The notes under the pieces are model-generated. The model searched no databases and was not told the DNA's origin. It was given only the letters and a program-made list of their open reading frames with translations. 64,000 nucleotides of DNA from JACQFK01 sp964619955 (GTDB lineage Bacteria; Planctomycetota; MHYJ01; JACPRB01). Position 1 is the first letter of the stretch; every line of letters starts with the position of its first letter. Shown in pieces: positions 50,667-59,730 of the stretch. Both the position numbers and the translations under genes were made by a program. Where the stretch lies: assembly GCA_964619955.1 (NCBI GenBank), contig CAZUJF010000031.1, forward strand, positions 1 through 64,000, read 5' to 3'.

Positions 50667-51607
50667 TCGAGGAACTCCGGCAGCCTCGGACCTGGGTCGA
50701 GATCGCCGTCCTCACGACGGCCTTCTCGTTCATCCTGCACTTCGTCCGGGGCACGCGGAGCGCCGGCATCCTCAAGGGCGTCATCTTCCTCTTCACCGTC
50801 GTCTTCCTGCTGCTCATGTTCCTGGTCGAGCGCTTCCATCTCGAGAACATCCAGCGCATGCTCGCCTGGCTGCTCTCGGGGTCCGCGATCGCGGTCATCG
50901 TCCTCTTCGCCCCGGAGATGCGCCGCGGCCTCCAGCACCTCGCCCAGTCGCGGCTGCTCTCCCCCTTCCTGCGCAACCCTTCCAGCGGGCTCGTCGACGA
51001 GCTCGCCGACGCCGCGATCCGCCTCTCGAAAAACCGCATCGGCGCGCTGGTCGCCATCGAGCGGGACGTCGGCCTCGGCGACTACATCGAGCACGGCTGC
51101 CGCATCGACGCCGCCCTCACGAGCGAGCTCCTCGAGACCATCTTCTACCCCGGCTCCGCCCTGCACGACGGCGCCGTGATCGTCCAGCAGGACCGCGTCG
51201 CCGCCGCCGCGTGCCTCCTGCCCCTCACGGACAACACCTCGCTCTCGAAGTCCATGGGGACGCGGCACCGCGCCGCCATCGGGATCTCCGAGGAGACGGA
51301 CGCGATCGCGCTGATCGTCAGCGAGGAGACCGGCCGCATTTCGGTCGCCGCGGACGGCCGCCTCTTCGGCGACCTCAACCGCGACACCCTCCGGAAGGTG
51401 CTCGGAGACCTCTACGCCCACCAGGACCGCGACCTCCGCGCCGCGCCGCAGGCCAGCGAAACCTCCGTGCTCTGGGCGCCGCCCGTCGCGCGCCCGCTGC
51501 ACTCCGCCACGCCGCCCCCGCTGCCGCCTCCGGCGGAGGAGCCCCGCAAGGAGACGGACCGGCGCGGAACCAAGTCCCGCGAGAAGGACGCGGAGGGGGC
51601 CGCGTGA
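50663..51607 (+). CDS. cdaA: Diadenylate cyclase CdaA
   Basis: 314 residues. Three N-terminal membrane segments, then a DAC domain with the catalytic DGA (ALHDGAVIV near 173) and RHR (MGTRHRAA near 203) motifs. It makes the second messenger c-di-AMP. The C-terminal 60 residues form a Pro-rich, charged tail that ordinary CdaA lacks. It is in the classical cdaA-cdaR-glmM order, here fused to the ftsH-folP block. The stop overlaps the cdaR start (GTGA). Confidence 0.95.
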   Translation: MIEELRQPRTWVEIAVLTTAFSFILHFVRGTRSAGILKGVIFLFTVVFLLLMFLVERFHLENIQRMLAWLLSGSAIAVIVLFAPEMRRGLQHLAQSRLLSPFLRNPSSGLVDELADAAIRLSKNRIGALVAIERDVGLGDYIEHGCRIDAALTSELLETIFYPGSALHDGAVIVQQDRVAAAACLLPLTDNTSLSKSMGTRHRAAIGISEETDAIALIVSEETGRISVAADGRLFGDLNRDTLRKVLGDLYAHQDRDLRAAPQASETSVLWAPPVARPLHSATPPPLPPPAEEPRKETDRRGTKSREKDAEGAA

Positions 51608-52614
51608 AGAGCAGCGCGCTCACGCACGTCACGACCGTCGTGATGGCCCTCTTCCTGGCGATGCTCACGTGGACCTACCTGTTCATGCAGGGCAACGGGC
51701 CGGCGGAGATCGAGGTCCAGTTCCTTCCCAAGATCGACCCGGGCGAATTCGCCTCGGTGTCGTGGAAGGCGCCCGACGGCGACGACCTGCCCGAGGGCGG
51801 GAGCCTTCAGATCCGGGTGCTCGGCCCCAAGGCGGACGTGCGCACCCTCTCCCTGCGCCCCAAGGTCTTCGCCTGCGAGTTCCGCGTGGATTCCAAGGAG
51901 TTGTCCGGCCTGCAGGGCTCGTTCCGCCGTCCGCTCCAGCGGGAGGACTTCAACCTGCCCGCCACGTTCACGGTCGACCCGCTCCCGCACCTCACCGTGA
52001 ATTTCGTCCGCTTCGAGGAGCGCGAGATCGAGCTCGGCGTGACGCCCTACAGCTTCGAGGGTTCGCCGAGGCAGGGCTACGAGGTCGAGGCCATCACGAC
52101 CATCCCCAAGCGGATCAAGGTCCGGGCGCCCGCCAACCTCAAGGACCTGGACCGGGTCCCCATCCGCCGCGTGCCCGTGGCGGGGCGCGACGACTCCTTT
52201 TCGCTGCCCTCCTGGCAGCTGGATCCGCCCGCCGGCCTCAAGATCCAGACCCTCGAGCCGTTCACCGTCGAGGTGAAGCTCACGCTGCGCCCCGCGGTCC
52301 GCCAGCTGCGCAGCGACCTGCACATCCTCGCCCATCCCGATCACCTGGCGCGGATCCAGCTCGAAACCCGCTCCGTCGTGCTGGAGCTCCGCGGGCCCGA
52401 GGAGCTCGTCCAGCAGGCCGCCGCCCGGCCGGGCATCTTCCATCCCTACGTCGTGGTGGGCGAGAAGGAGCTGGAGACCCCGGGACCCAAGACCGTCGCC
52501 GAGCTGGGCTGCCATATCCTCGACCCGGATTTCCGCGGCCGCCTGACCGTCGTGGTCATGGCCGACGCCCAGCCCGCCATGCGCCACGCGAAGCTCGTCG
52601 TGCGCCCCCGGTAG
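51604..52614 (+). CDS. cdaR: YbbR-domain protein CdaR
   Basis: 336 residues from a GTG at 51604. One N-terminal membrane anchor (VVMALFLAMLTWTYLFM) and an extracytoplasmic beta-rich region with YbbR-like repeats. In characterised systems CdaR binds CdaA and adjusts its activity. The stop-start coupling with cdaA supports that role here. Confidence 0.85.
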   Translation: MKSSALTHVTTVVMALFLAMLTWTYLFMQGNGPAEIEVQFLPKIDPGEFASVSWKAPDGDDLPEGGSLQIRVLGPKADVRTLSLRPKVFACEFRVDSKELSGLQGSFRRPLQREDFNLPATFTVDPLPHLTVNFVRFEEREIELGVTPYSFEGSPRQGYEVEAITTIPKRIKVRAPANLKDLDRVPIRRVPVAGRDDSFSLPSWQLDPPAGLKIQTLEPFTVEVKLTLRPAVRQLRSDLHILAHPDHLARIQLETRSVVLELRGPEELVQQAAARPGIFHPYVVVGEKELETPGPKTVAELGCHILDPDFRGRLTVVVMADAQPAMRHAKLVVRPR

Positions 52615-52659
52615 GGCCCTTGATTCAGCGCGCCCCATGCCCCATACTCTGCTTCTCTC

Positions 52660-54054
52660 ATGGCCTCGATCTTCGGCACCGACGGCATCCGTGACCAGGC
52701 GGGTCGGGGCTGGCTCAGCCCCGCCAACGTCCTTCGCGTGGGCCGCGCCGCGGGTTCCGTGCTCGCCTCCCGGCCCGCGGACGTCCGGAGCTTCATCCCC
52801 GCCTCGCTGAAGCGGCTGCGGACGCCGCTGTCCCGCACGAGCCCCGCGAAGGGACGCGTCCTCATCGGCCGAGACCCCCGGGCCTCGGGGCCGGACATCG
52901 AGGCGCGGCTGGCCCGGGGGCTCGCGCTCCAGGGGATCGAGACCGCGCTCGCCGGCGTGATCAGCACCCCCGGCGTCGCCTATCTCGCGCGCCGCTGGGG
53001 CTGCCTGCTCGGCATCGTCATCTCCGCCTCGCACAATCCCGCGGAGGACAACGGCATCAAGCTCATCTCCCCCCAGGGCTTCAAGGTGCCCGACGTCGCC
53101 GAGGCGGCCATCGAGGGCATCCTGGAGGGCCCGGATCCCCTGCCCGCACCGCGGCCCGCCGGCAAACCCCGGGACTGCTCGAAGCGCGCCTCCGAATACC
53201 TCGACTTTCTCGAGGGCTTCTCGCGTCCGCTCAAGGGGATGAAGATCGTCGCCGACTGCGGACACGGGGCCGCCTCCGCCTTCGCCGGGCCGCTCTTCAA
53301 ACGGCTGGGCGCGAAGGCCGTGATCCTCAACGCGAAACCCGACGGGCGCAACATCAATGCGGGCTGCGGCGCGCTGCATCCCGAGGGGCTCGCCCGCGCC
53401 GTGCTCGCGGAGCGCGCGGACGCCGGCGTGGCCTTCGACGGGGACGCCGACCGGGCCATCTTCGTGGACGAGACCGGCCAGGTCCGCGACGGGGAGCACG
53501 TGCTCGCGCTCGCCGGCGTGCACTTCAAGACGAAGCGCCGCCTGCCCGGCAACGTCGTCGTCTCGACGGTCATGGCCAATTTCGGGCTCGAACGCCACCT
53601 CGCCGCGCACGGCATCACGCTGCGCCGCACGAAGGTCGGCGACCGCTACGTGGCCGAGGAGCTGCTCGCCACGGGCGCCCTGCTCGGGGGCGAGCCGTCG
53701 GGCCACATCCTCTTCTTCGACGCCTCGCCGGCCGGGGACGGCATGCTCACGGCGCTCCGCGTCTTCGATTTGCTGCGCGAGCAGGGCCGGCGCTTCTCCG
53801 AGACCGCCTTCCCCAAGTTCCCCCAGATCCTGCTCAACGTCCGCGTGGCGAGGAAACCCCCGCTCGACCAGGCGCCCCGCATCGGCGAGGCGGTCCGGCG
53901 GGCGGAGGCGGAGCTCGGCGCGGACGGCCGCATCCTCGTGCGCTACTCCGGCACGGAGCCGCTCTGCCGCGTGATGGTGGAGGGGCCCCGGAAGGATCTC
54001 GTGGACCGGCTTTCCAGCGACGTCGCCGGCGTCGTGCAGAAGGAGCTGGCATGA
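52660..54054 (+). CDS. glmM: Phosphoglucosamine mutase
   Basis: 464 residues. The phosphoserine site is Ser124 in VISASHNPAEDNG; the magnesium loop is FDGDADRAIFVD near 265; the phosphate-binding C-terminal loop is VRYSGTEPLCRVMVEG. It converts glucosamine-6-phosphate to the 1-phosphate for peptidoglycan and LPS. In other bacteria GlmM also binds CdaA. An insertion (DVRSFIPASLKRLRTPLSRTSPAKG, residues 41-65) is unusual. Confidence 0.95.
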   Translation: MASIFGTDGIRDQAGRGWLSPANVLRVGRAAGSVLASRPADVRSFIPASLKRLRTPLSRTSPAKGRVLIGRDPRASGPDIEARLARGLALQGIETALAGVISTPGVAYLARRWGCLLGIVISASHNPAEDNGIKLISPQGFKVPDVAEAAIEGILEGPDPLPAPRPAGKPRDCSKRASEYLDFLEGFSRPLKGMKIVADCGHGAASAFAGPLFKRLGAKAVILNAKPDGRNINAGCGALHPEGLARAVLAERADAGVAFDGDADRAIFVDETGQVRDGEHVLALAGVHFKTKRRLPGNVVVSTVMANFGLERHLAAHGITLRRTKVGDRYVAEELLATGALLGGEPSGHILFFDASPAGDGMLTALRVFDLLREQGRRFSETAFPKFPQILLNVRVARKPPLDQAPRIGEAVRRAEAELGADGRILVRYSGTEPLCRVMVEGPRKDLVDRLSSDVAGVVQKELA

Positions 54055-54773
54055 CACCGATCCGCCTCGGGGTGAACATCGACCATGTCGCCACCGTGCG
54101 CCAGGCCCGGCGCGGGGAGCAGCCGGACCCCGTCGAGCTCGCGCTGCTCGCGGAATCCGCGGGCGCCGAATCCATCGTCGCCCACCTGCGGGAGGACCGG
54201 CGGCACATCCAGGATCACGACATCGGCCGGCTGCGGACGCGCCTGAAGGTGCCCCTCAACCTCGAGATGGGCCTGAGCGCGGACGTCATCAAGGTCGCCC
54301 TCCGGGTCAAGCCCGCCCGCGCGACGTTCGTGCCCGAGCGCCGCCAGGAACTCACCACCGAAGGGGGGCTGGACGTGGCCGGGCAGCTGGACAAGGTCCG
54401 CCGCGCGGTGAGGAAATTCCACGCCCGCGGCATAGACGTCAGCCTCTTCATCGATCCGGACCTCAGCCAGGTGGCGGCCGCGAAACGCTCCGGGGCGCGC
54501 GTCATCGAACTGCACACCGGGGCCTATGCGAACGCGAAGAAGAAGGGCCCGGAGCTCCGGCATCTCCTGGCGGCGGCGCGCGCCGCGCGGCGGGAGGGCC
54601 TGCTCGTGGCGGCCGGCCACGGCCTCACGGTGTCCAACGTGCCCGGCGTCGCGGCCCTGGCGGAGATCGAGGAGCTGAACATCGGCCACGCGATCGTCTC
54701 GCGCGCGCTCACGTTCGGCATGGCCAAGGCCGTCGCCGAGATGCGGGAGGCCATGTCCGCCGTCCGCCGATGA
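54051..54773 (+). CDS. pdxJ: Pyridoxine 5'-phosphate synthase
   Basis: 240 residues. RLGVNIDHVATVRQARRGEQPDPVELALLAESAGAESIVAHLREDRRHIQDHD and GHGLTVSNV are typical PdxJ blocks. It condenses 1-deoxyxylulose-5-phosphate and aminoacetone phosphate in the DXP-dependent B6 pathway. Start overlaps the glmM stop (ATGA). Confidence 0.96.
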   Translation: MTPIRLGVNIDHVATVRQARRGEQPDPVELALLAESAGAESIVAHLREDRRHIQDHDIGRLRTRLKVPLNLEMGLSADVIKVALRVKPARATFVPERRQELTTEGGLDVAGQLDKVRRAVRKFHARGIDVSLFIDPDLSQVAAAKRSGARVIELHTGAYANAKKKGPELRHLLAAARAARREGLLVAAGHGLTVSNVPGVAALAEIEELNIGHAIVSRALTFGMAKAVAEMREAMSAVRR

Positions 54774-55633
54774 AGGGCCGCCTTGGGGGCTTCGTCCTCG
54801 TCGCGGCTTTGTCCGCCTGCGCCCCGGACGCCCCGCCGCCGCCCGCCCCCGCGCCGGCGAAGTCCCAGCCCGTGCCGCCCCCCATGCCCGACCTGGCGGA
54901 TCTGAAGTTCCGGGACTGGAGCGAGGTCGCCCCGGAGCAGCACCTCGAGATCGCCCCGCCCCCGGGAGCGGAGGCGCTGTCCTGGCGCTTCGAGGAGGCC
55001 CGCCGCTTCGGCTACGATTACGGAGAAACGCTCACGCAGAAGATCCACCGCACGCTGGGCGAGCGCAGCGAGGAGCATCTGTCCCGCGAAAAGAACCGGG
55101 GCACGTTCGAATTCATCGGCGCGAAGGACCGGACCGCCCTCTGCCGGGTCAAGATCCAGACCTCGGAGCTCTACGTGGACGGGCAGCCCGCCGCCCGGCC
55201 TCCGCACGAGGAGAATCCGGAGTCGGCCTCGGAGGCGGTGGTCCAGCCGGACGGCTCGCCGGACCTGAAGAAGGCGGGCGGGCGCGCGGATGCGCGCTTC
55301 TACCTGCTCACTCTGCTGGCGCTGCGGCCGGGGGAGCGGGAGCTTCAGCATGGGCAGGTGCGGACGAAGATCGCGGGGGCCCGCAAGGTGGAGCGCTGGG
55401 ACTGCGTCCGCATCGAATCCGAGTTCGAATCCCGCGTCGAGGGCGCCCGTCTGCGCCAGGTTTTCAAGGGCCGCGCGGTGGGCTATTTCTGCCCGGCGGA
55501 GGGCCGCTTCATCCGGGCGGCCGCCATCGTCGCCACCTCCAGCCGGCGTCTCGAGCTCACGAAGGACGGCACCGCCTGGGTCGTCACCCGCCTCGACGCC
55601 GTCTCGCAATCCCGGGTCACGCTCCTGGACTGA
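54770..55633 (+). CDS. Hypothetical lipoprotein
   Basis: 287 residues. Lipoprotein signal (VAALSAC, Cys17), a proline-rich linker (residues 20-40), then a beta-rich domain with KFRDWSEVAPEQHLEI and RFEEARRFGYDYGETLTQKI. No family recognised. It is coupled to pdxJ through ATGA, so it belongs to the same transcript. Confidence 0.65.
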   Translation: MKGRLGGFVLVAALSACAPDAPPPPAPAPAKSQPVPPPMPDLADLKFRDWSEVAPEQHLEIAPPPGAEALSWRFEEARRFGYDYGETLTQKIHRTLGERSEEHLSREKNRGTFEFIGAKDRTALCRVKIQTSELYVDGQPAARPPHEENPESASEAVVQPDGSPDLKKAGGRADARFYLLTLLALRPGERELQHGQVRTKIAGARKVERWDCVRIESEFESRVEGARLRQVFKGRAVGYFCPAEGRFIRAAAIVATSSRRLELTKDGTAWVVTRLDAVSQSRVTLLD

Positions 55634-55689
55634 GATCGCCCGGTTTTCGGTTGACTCCGTTCCGGGCCCTGCCTACCATTGACCCCCCT

Positions 55690-56559
55690 ATGAACCTAGA
55701 AGGATCGTTCGTCGCGCTCGTCACGCCGTTCTCCAAGGGGAACGTCGACCTCGCGAAGGTCGCCGACCTCGTCGATTTCCACCTCAAGAACGGGACGCGC
55801 GGCATCTGCTGCACCGCCACCACCGGCGAGTCGCCCGTCCTCTCCATCGAGGAGAAGGCCTCCGTCATCAAGACCGTCATCAAGACCGCGCGCGGAAAGA
55901 TGCTGGTCTTCCCCGGCACCGGCACCTACGACACCGCGGACTCGCTCGAACAGACGCGCATGGCGCGCGAACTCGGCGCCGACGGCGCGCTCATGGTCAC
56001 GCCGTACTACAACAAGCCCACGCAGGAGGGCCTCTACCGCCATTACGAGGCGGTCGCCCGCGGCGTCGACCTGCCGATCATGCTCTACAACGTGCCGGGC
56101 CGCACCGGCGTCAGCATGGCTCCCGAGACCACCGCGCGCCTCTCGAAGATCCCCAACATCATCGGCCTCAAGGACGCCTCCGGCAACGTCGAGCAGGTCA
56201 CGATGGTCCGCGCCCTCTGCGACATCCAGATCCTCTCCGGCGAGGACTCCCTCACCTTCCCCATCCTCTGCATGGGCGGCGTGGGCGTCGTTTCCGTCGC
56301 GGCGAACGTCGTCCCGAAGCAGGTCGCCGAGCTCGTCCGCGCCACCCGCAAGGGCGACCTCAAGAAGGGCCGCGAGATCCACGACCGCTACTTCGACCTC
56401 TTCAAGGGCCTCTTCATCGAGACCAATCCCGGCCCCGTCAAGACGGCCCTTCAGATGATGGGCAAATACAACGGCGAGATGCGGCTGCCGATGGTCGAGC
56501 TGCAGCCGGGGAACGCCGCGAAGCTCAAGACCCTCCTCAAGGCCTGCAAGCTGGTCTAG
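55690..56559 (+). CDS. dapA: 4-hydroxy-tetrahydrodipicolinate synthase
   Basis: 289 residues from the ATG at 55690. Schiff-base Lys161 in GLKDASG, Tyr133 in MLYNVPGRTG, Thr44-Thr45 in TATTGES and Arg138. It condenses pyruvate with aspartate semialdehyde for lysine and diaminopimelate. The family also contains sialic acid lyase-like members, but the residue set fits DapA. Its 3' end overlaps the convergent NTF2-like gene by 4 bases. Confidence 0.93.
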   Translation: MNLEGSFVALVTPFSKGNVDLAKVADLVDFHLKNGTRGICCTATTGESPVLSIEEKASVIKTVIKTARGKMLVFPGTGTYDTADSLEQTRMARELGADGALMVTPYYNKPTQEGLYRHYEAVARGVDLPIMLYNVPGRTGVSMAPETTARLSKIPNIIGLKDASGNVEQVTMVRALCDIQILSGEDSLTFPILCMGGVGVVSVAANVVPKQVAELVRATRKGDLKKGREIHDRYFDLFKGLFIETNPGPVKTALQMMGKYNGEMRLPMVELQPGNAAKLKTLLKACKLV

Positions 56560-56975
56560 CGGTTCTCGTCGGCCGACACGACCCGCCAGCCTTCGGGTTC
56601 CCGCTTGAGCTTGAGACGCAGGCTGAAACGGCCCAGCTCGCGGCCGAGCGCGTGGAGCCTGATCCCGCAGGTCGCCTCCGCCTGGTCCCCCGAGACCTGG
56701 ATCGCCGCGCCGACCACCTCCACCTGGCCCAGCTGTTGCGCCAGCGCCCGCCGGATCCGGACCTCCGCCGCCGCCCGGTCTTCCGTGCCGTTGCGGTAGT
56801 CCGCCGAAAGCAGTCGAGTCACCTCCTCGACGTCCCCGCGCTCGGCCGCCGACGCCCCCTCGAGCAGCAGTTGTTCGATCGCCTCCTCCTCGCTGGAGCG
56901 GAAGAGCCAGAGCGCGCCGGACGCCAGCCCCACCACCGCGGCGACCGCGAGCACCATCTTCAGCTGGAATTTCAT
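56556..56975 (-). CDS. Membrane-anchored NTF2-like protein
   Basis: 139 residues. One N-terminal membrane helix (MVLAVAAVVGLASGALWLF), then AIEQLLLEGASAAERGDVEEVTRLLSADYRNGTEDRAAAEVRIRRAL and a beta sheet ending LKREPEGWRVVSADENR, a pattern of SnoaL/NTF2 folds. It overlaps the cysteine desulfurase gene by 4 bases and is the last gene of that minus-strand run. Confidence 0.62.
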   Translation of the reverse strand: MKFQLKMVLAVAAVVGLASGALWLFRSSEEEAIEQLLLEGASAAERGDVEEVTRLLSADYRNGTEDRAAAEVRIRRALAQQLGQVEVVGAAIQVSGDQAEATCGIRLHALGRELGRFSLRLKLKREPEGWRVVSADENR

Positions 56976-58048
56976 CGCGCCGCCCCCCGCAGCCGCCGCA
57001 CCAGCGCCACCGTGCGCTCCGCCGCCTGATCCAGTTCCTCGGACGTCGTCAGCACCGAAAGGCTGAAGCGGACCGCGCCGCGCGCGAGCGCCTCCGGGAC
57101 CCCCATCGCCTCGAGCACGACGGAGCGCTCCCGGGCGAGCGAGGCGCAGGCCGACCCCGACGAGATGCAGACGCCCTCCGCGTCCAGCGCCATGATCAGC
57201 GGCTCCGCGTCCACCCCCTCGAACGCCGCGCAGAGGATCTGCGGCGCTCCGCCGCCGAACACGTGCCGGCCGCCCGCCGCGGCCAGGGCGTCCGCGAGGC
57301 GCGCTCGATACTCGCCCAGCCGCGCGGCCGTGGCCGCCTGCGTCCGGACGGCGATCGACGCGGCTTCGGCCAGCCCCACGGCGCCGGCCACGAACTCCGT
57401 GCCCGAGCGGCGCTCGAATTCCTGGCCGCCGCCGCCGAGCTGCGCTTCAAGCTTGAGCCCGCGCCGCGCGATCAGCGCCCCGATGCCCTTCGGTCCGTGG
57501 ATCTTGTGCCCTGAGATCGTGAGAAGATCGGCGCGCGGCAGCGGCACCTTCCCGAGCGCCTGCGCCGCATCCGTGTGCAGCAGCCCGCGGCCCTGAAGCT
57601 CCCCCAGCGGCTGGATCGTCCCCGTCTCGTTGTTCACCGTCATCACCGAGACCAGCGACAACCCCGCGGGCAGCTTCGCCGCTTCCACCCGCCCGTCGCG
57701 GTCGACGCCGAGCCGCGTCACGGCCACGCCCGCCTTCTCCAGGCGCAGCGCCGCCGCCCGCACGCAGGGATGCTCGACGGCGCTGACCGCCACGGGACCG
57801 CGCCCCGCCGCCCCCAGCAGCGCGAGGTGGTTGGCCTCCGTGGCGCCCGACGTGAACACGACCTCGCGGGGATCCGCGCCCAGCGCGGCGGCGAGCTTCG
57901 CCCGCGCATCCTCGAGCATCCGGCGCGCCTCTCGTCCGGCCTGATGCGGGCTGGACGGATTCCCGTAGACCGCGTCGAGCGCCGGCTCCATCGCGCGGCG
58001 CACCTCGGGCAGCATCCGCGTCGAGGCCGCGTTGTCGAGGTAGATCAT
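56972..58048 (-). CDS. Cysteine desulfurase (NifS/IscS family)
   Basis: 358 residues. PLP Lys182 in ISGHKIHGPKG, His93 in SAVEHPCVR, and the sulfur-carrying Cys near 307 in GVCISSGSACASLARERS. It delivers sulfur for iron-sulfur clusters or tRNA thiolation. At 358 residues it is shorter than IscS and closer to NifS-like or SufS-independent forms. No iscU or iscR adjoins. The start overlaps the PKD gene stop (ATGA). Confidence 0.92.
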   Translation of the reverse strand: MIYLDNAASTRMLPEVRRAMEPALDAVYGNPSSPHQAGREARRMLEDARAKLAAALGADPREVVFTSGATEANHLALLGAAGRGPVAVSAVEHPCVRAAALRLEKAGVAVTRLGVDRDGRVEAAKLPAGLSLVSVMTVNNETGTIQPLGELQGRGLLHTDAAQALGKVPLPRADLLTISGHKIHGPKGIGALIARRGLKLEAQLGGGGQEFERRSGTEFVAGAVGLAEAASIAVRTQAATAARLGEYRARLADALAAAGGRHVFGGGAPQILCAAFEGVDAEPLIMALDAEGVCISSGSACASLARERSVVLEAMGVPEALARGAVRFSLSVLTTSEELDQAAERTVALVRRLRGAAR

Positions 58049-59667
58049 TTCGGCGCGAGGCCTTCGTAGTAGCGCCGCACCAGGTCGCGGTAGGCGGGCG
58101 GGATCAGCTCGCGAGAAAGGGAGTCCTCGGCGGCGCGCTTGAACTGCTGGACGACCTGGTTGAGCGGCACCTGCTCGGGCCGGCCCTCGCCGCCGGGCGC
58201 GCGGTCCGTGTAGACCTTCAGCGTCTTTTCCTCCAGGTCCGTGCCGGGCTTGTGCGCCTTGAGCTCCTCGGGAACGAGCTCGACCTTGGGACGCTCCGAC
58301 GGCTGCTGCTGCCCCGCGCGGCCCGCCAGGCCTCCCGGCGTCTTGGGGGGCTCCTTCTTGGGCTTGGGCTGCCCCCCGCCACCGCCGCCCCCGCCCGGGC
58401 TGTCGGAGGGATCCTTGACGCGGATGTAGCGGACTTTCTCCTCCTCGTCCTCGCCCTGCGGGCCCTTCACGAACAGCCGCACCGTGTAATGACCCGGACG
58501 CCGGTACACATGCGTCGCGTTGCGCTCCTCGCTCACCCGGTCCGGGGCGCCGAGATCGCCGAAATCCCAGCGCCAGGAGCGCAGCTCGCCCTCGGACGCA
58601 TCTTCGAAATAGACCTCGAGCGGCGCCTCGCCTTCGCGCGGAAACGCGCGGAAGTCGGCGAGCGGCTCGTCCGGATGCGCCACTTTGATCAGGCGCTCGC
58701 GGGTCTTCTCGTCCGCGCCCAGGTCGTTCTCCACCCGCAGCGTCACCGAGTAAAGCCCGGGCTCCCGGTACACGTGCGTCGGCGAAGGCTCCGCGGACGT
58801 CCCGCCATCGCCGAAGGTCCACAGCTGCTGCTTCGCGTTCCGGGAACGGTTGCCGAACTGCACCTTGAGCGGGCCGCGACCCTTCACCGGTTTGGCGTCG
58901 AAGTCCGCCACCGCCCGACCGGGAGCCAGCACCTCGACCGACTGCTCCGCCGATGCGCGGCCTCCGGGACCCACGATCGTCAGCCGCACCCGGTAGCGTC
59001 CGGGAACCCGGTAGACGTGCAGCGCCTGTTCGCCCGTGCCGCGCTCGCCGTCCCCGTAGTCCCAGAGGAACTCGTCGATCGCCCCGATCGAGGTGTCCGA
59101 GAACGCCGTTTCGAGCGGCGCGGGTCCGCGCAGCGGCGACGCCGAGAAGTCCGCCTGCGGCGCCTCGTAGAGCGAGGGGGGGAAGGTCCAGAGCAGCGCC
59201 GCGATGCCCAGCGCCAGCGCGATCCCCCAGCGGTAGCCGACCGGCGCCCGCGGCAGCAACCGCGCGGGCTGCGTCTCCCCCGCGAGCTGGGCCGCATCCC
59301 GGGCCAGCGCCTGCACGAACGGGGCCTCGCCGCCGGCGAATTCCGCCGCCGAGGAGAGGCGGTCCTCCGCCCCCGCGGCGCGGTCGAGTTCCCACGCGAG
59401 GCGCGGGGCGGACACGGGACTCGCCAGCAGGCGGCCGGCCGCGATGAGCAAGCCCAGACCCAGGCTGCCGCCGAGCAGCAGCGCGATCGTCGCGCGTCCG
59501 GACAAAAAGCTCACCGACCAGCCGAGCTCAAAGGAGAGACGGTCCACGAGCAGGGTGCCTGCGGCGAGGAGCGTCAGCGTGAATGCCGCCTCGAGGAAGA
59601 AGTCGGCGCCGCGCACCAGGAGGCGGCGGCGGCGGTAGCGGGCGACGAGCTGGAGGACGGGATCCAC
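58045..59667 (-). CDS. Membrane protein with three PKD domains
   Basis: 540 residues from a GTG at 59667. Two N-terminal membrane helices (about 26-43 and 58-78), a soluble helical part, a third helix (WGIALALGIAALLWTF) and then three PKD domains with the WDYGDG, WTFGDGG and WDFGDLG turns and THVYREPGLYSVTLRV ends. After them a glycine/proline-rich linker and a helical C-terminus (VVQQFKRAAEDSLSRELIPPAYRDLVRRYYEGL). The N-terminal layout resembles DUF4175-type proteins. PKD domains usually stick out of the cell surface. It is coupled to the cysteine desulfurase gene. Function unknown. Confidence 0.8.
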   Translation of the reverse strand: MDPVLQLVARYRRRRLLVRGADFFLEAAFTLTLLAAGTLLVDRLSFELGWSVSFLSGRATIALLLGGSLGLGLLIAAGRLLASPVSAPRLAWELDRAAGAEDRLSSAAEFAGGEAPFVQALARDAAQLAGETQPARLLPRAPVGYRWGIALALGIAALLWTFPPSLYEAPQADFSASPLRGPAPLETAFSDTSIGAIDEFLWDYGDGERGTGEQALHVYRVPGRYRVRLTIVGPGGRASAEQSVEVLAPGRAVADFDAKPVKGRGPLKVQFGNRSRNAKQQLWTFGDGGTSAEPSPTHVYREPGLYSVTLRVENDLGADEKTRERLIKVAHPDEPLADFRAFPREGEAPLEVYFEDASEGELRSWRWDFGDLGAPDRVSEERNATHVYRRPGHYTVRLFVKGPQGEDEEEKVRYIRVKDPSDSPGGGGGGGGQPKPKKEPPKTPGGLAGRAGQQQPSERPKVELVPEELKAHKPGTDLEEKTLKVYTDRAPGGEGRPEQVPLNQVVQQFKRAAEDSLSRELIPPAYRDLVRRYYEGLAPK

Positions 59668-59730
59668 AGCCCTGCATTCTACCCCGGGGCTTGACAGGGG
59701 GAAAGGAGGGGGCGACACTCGCGCGGAGAG

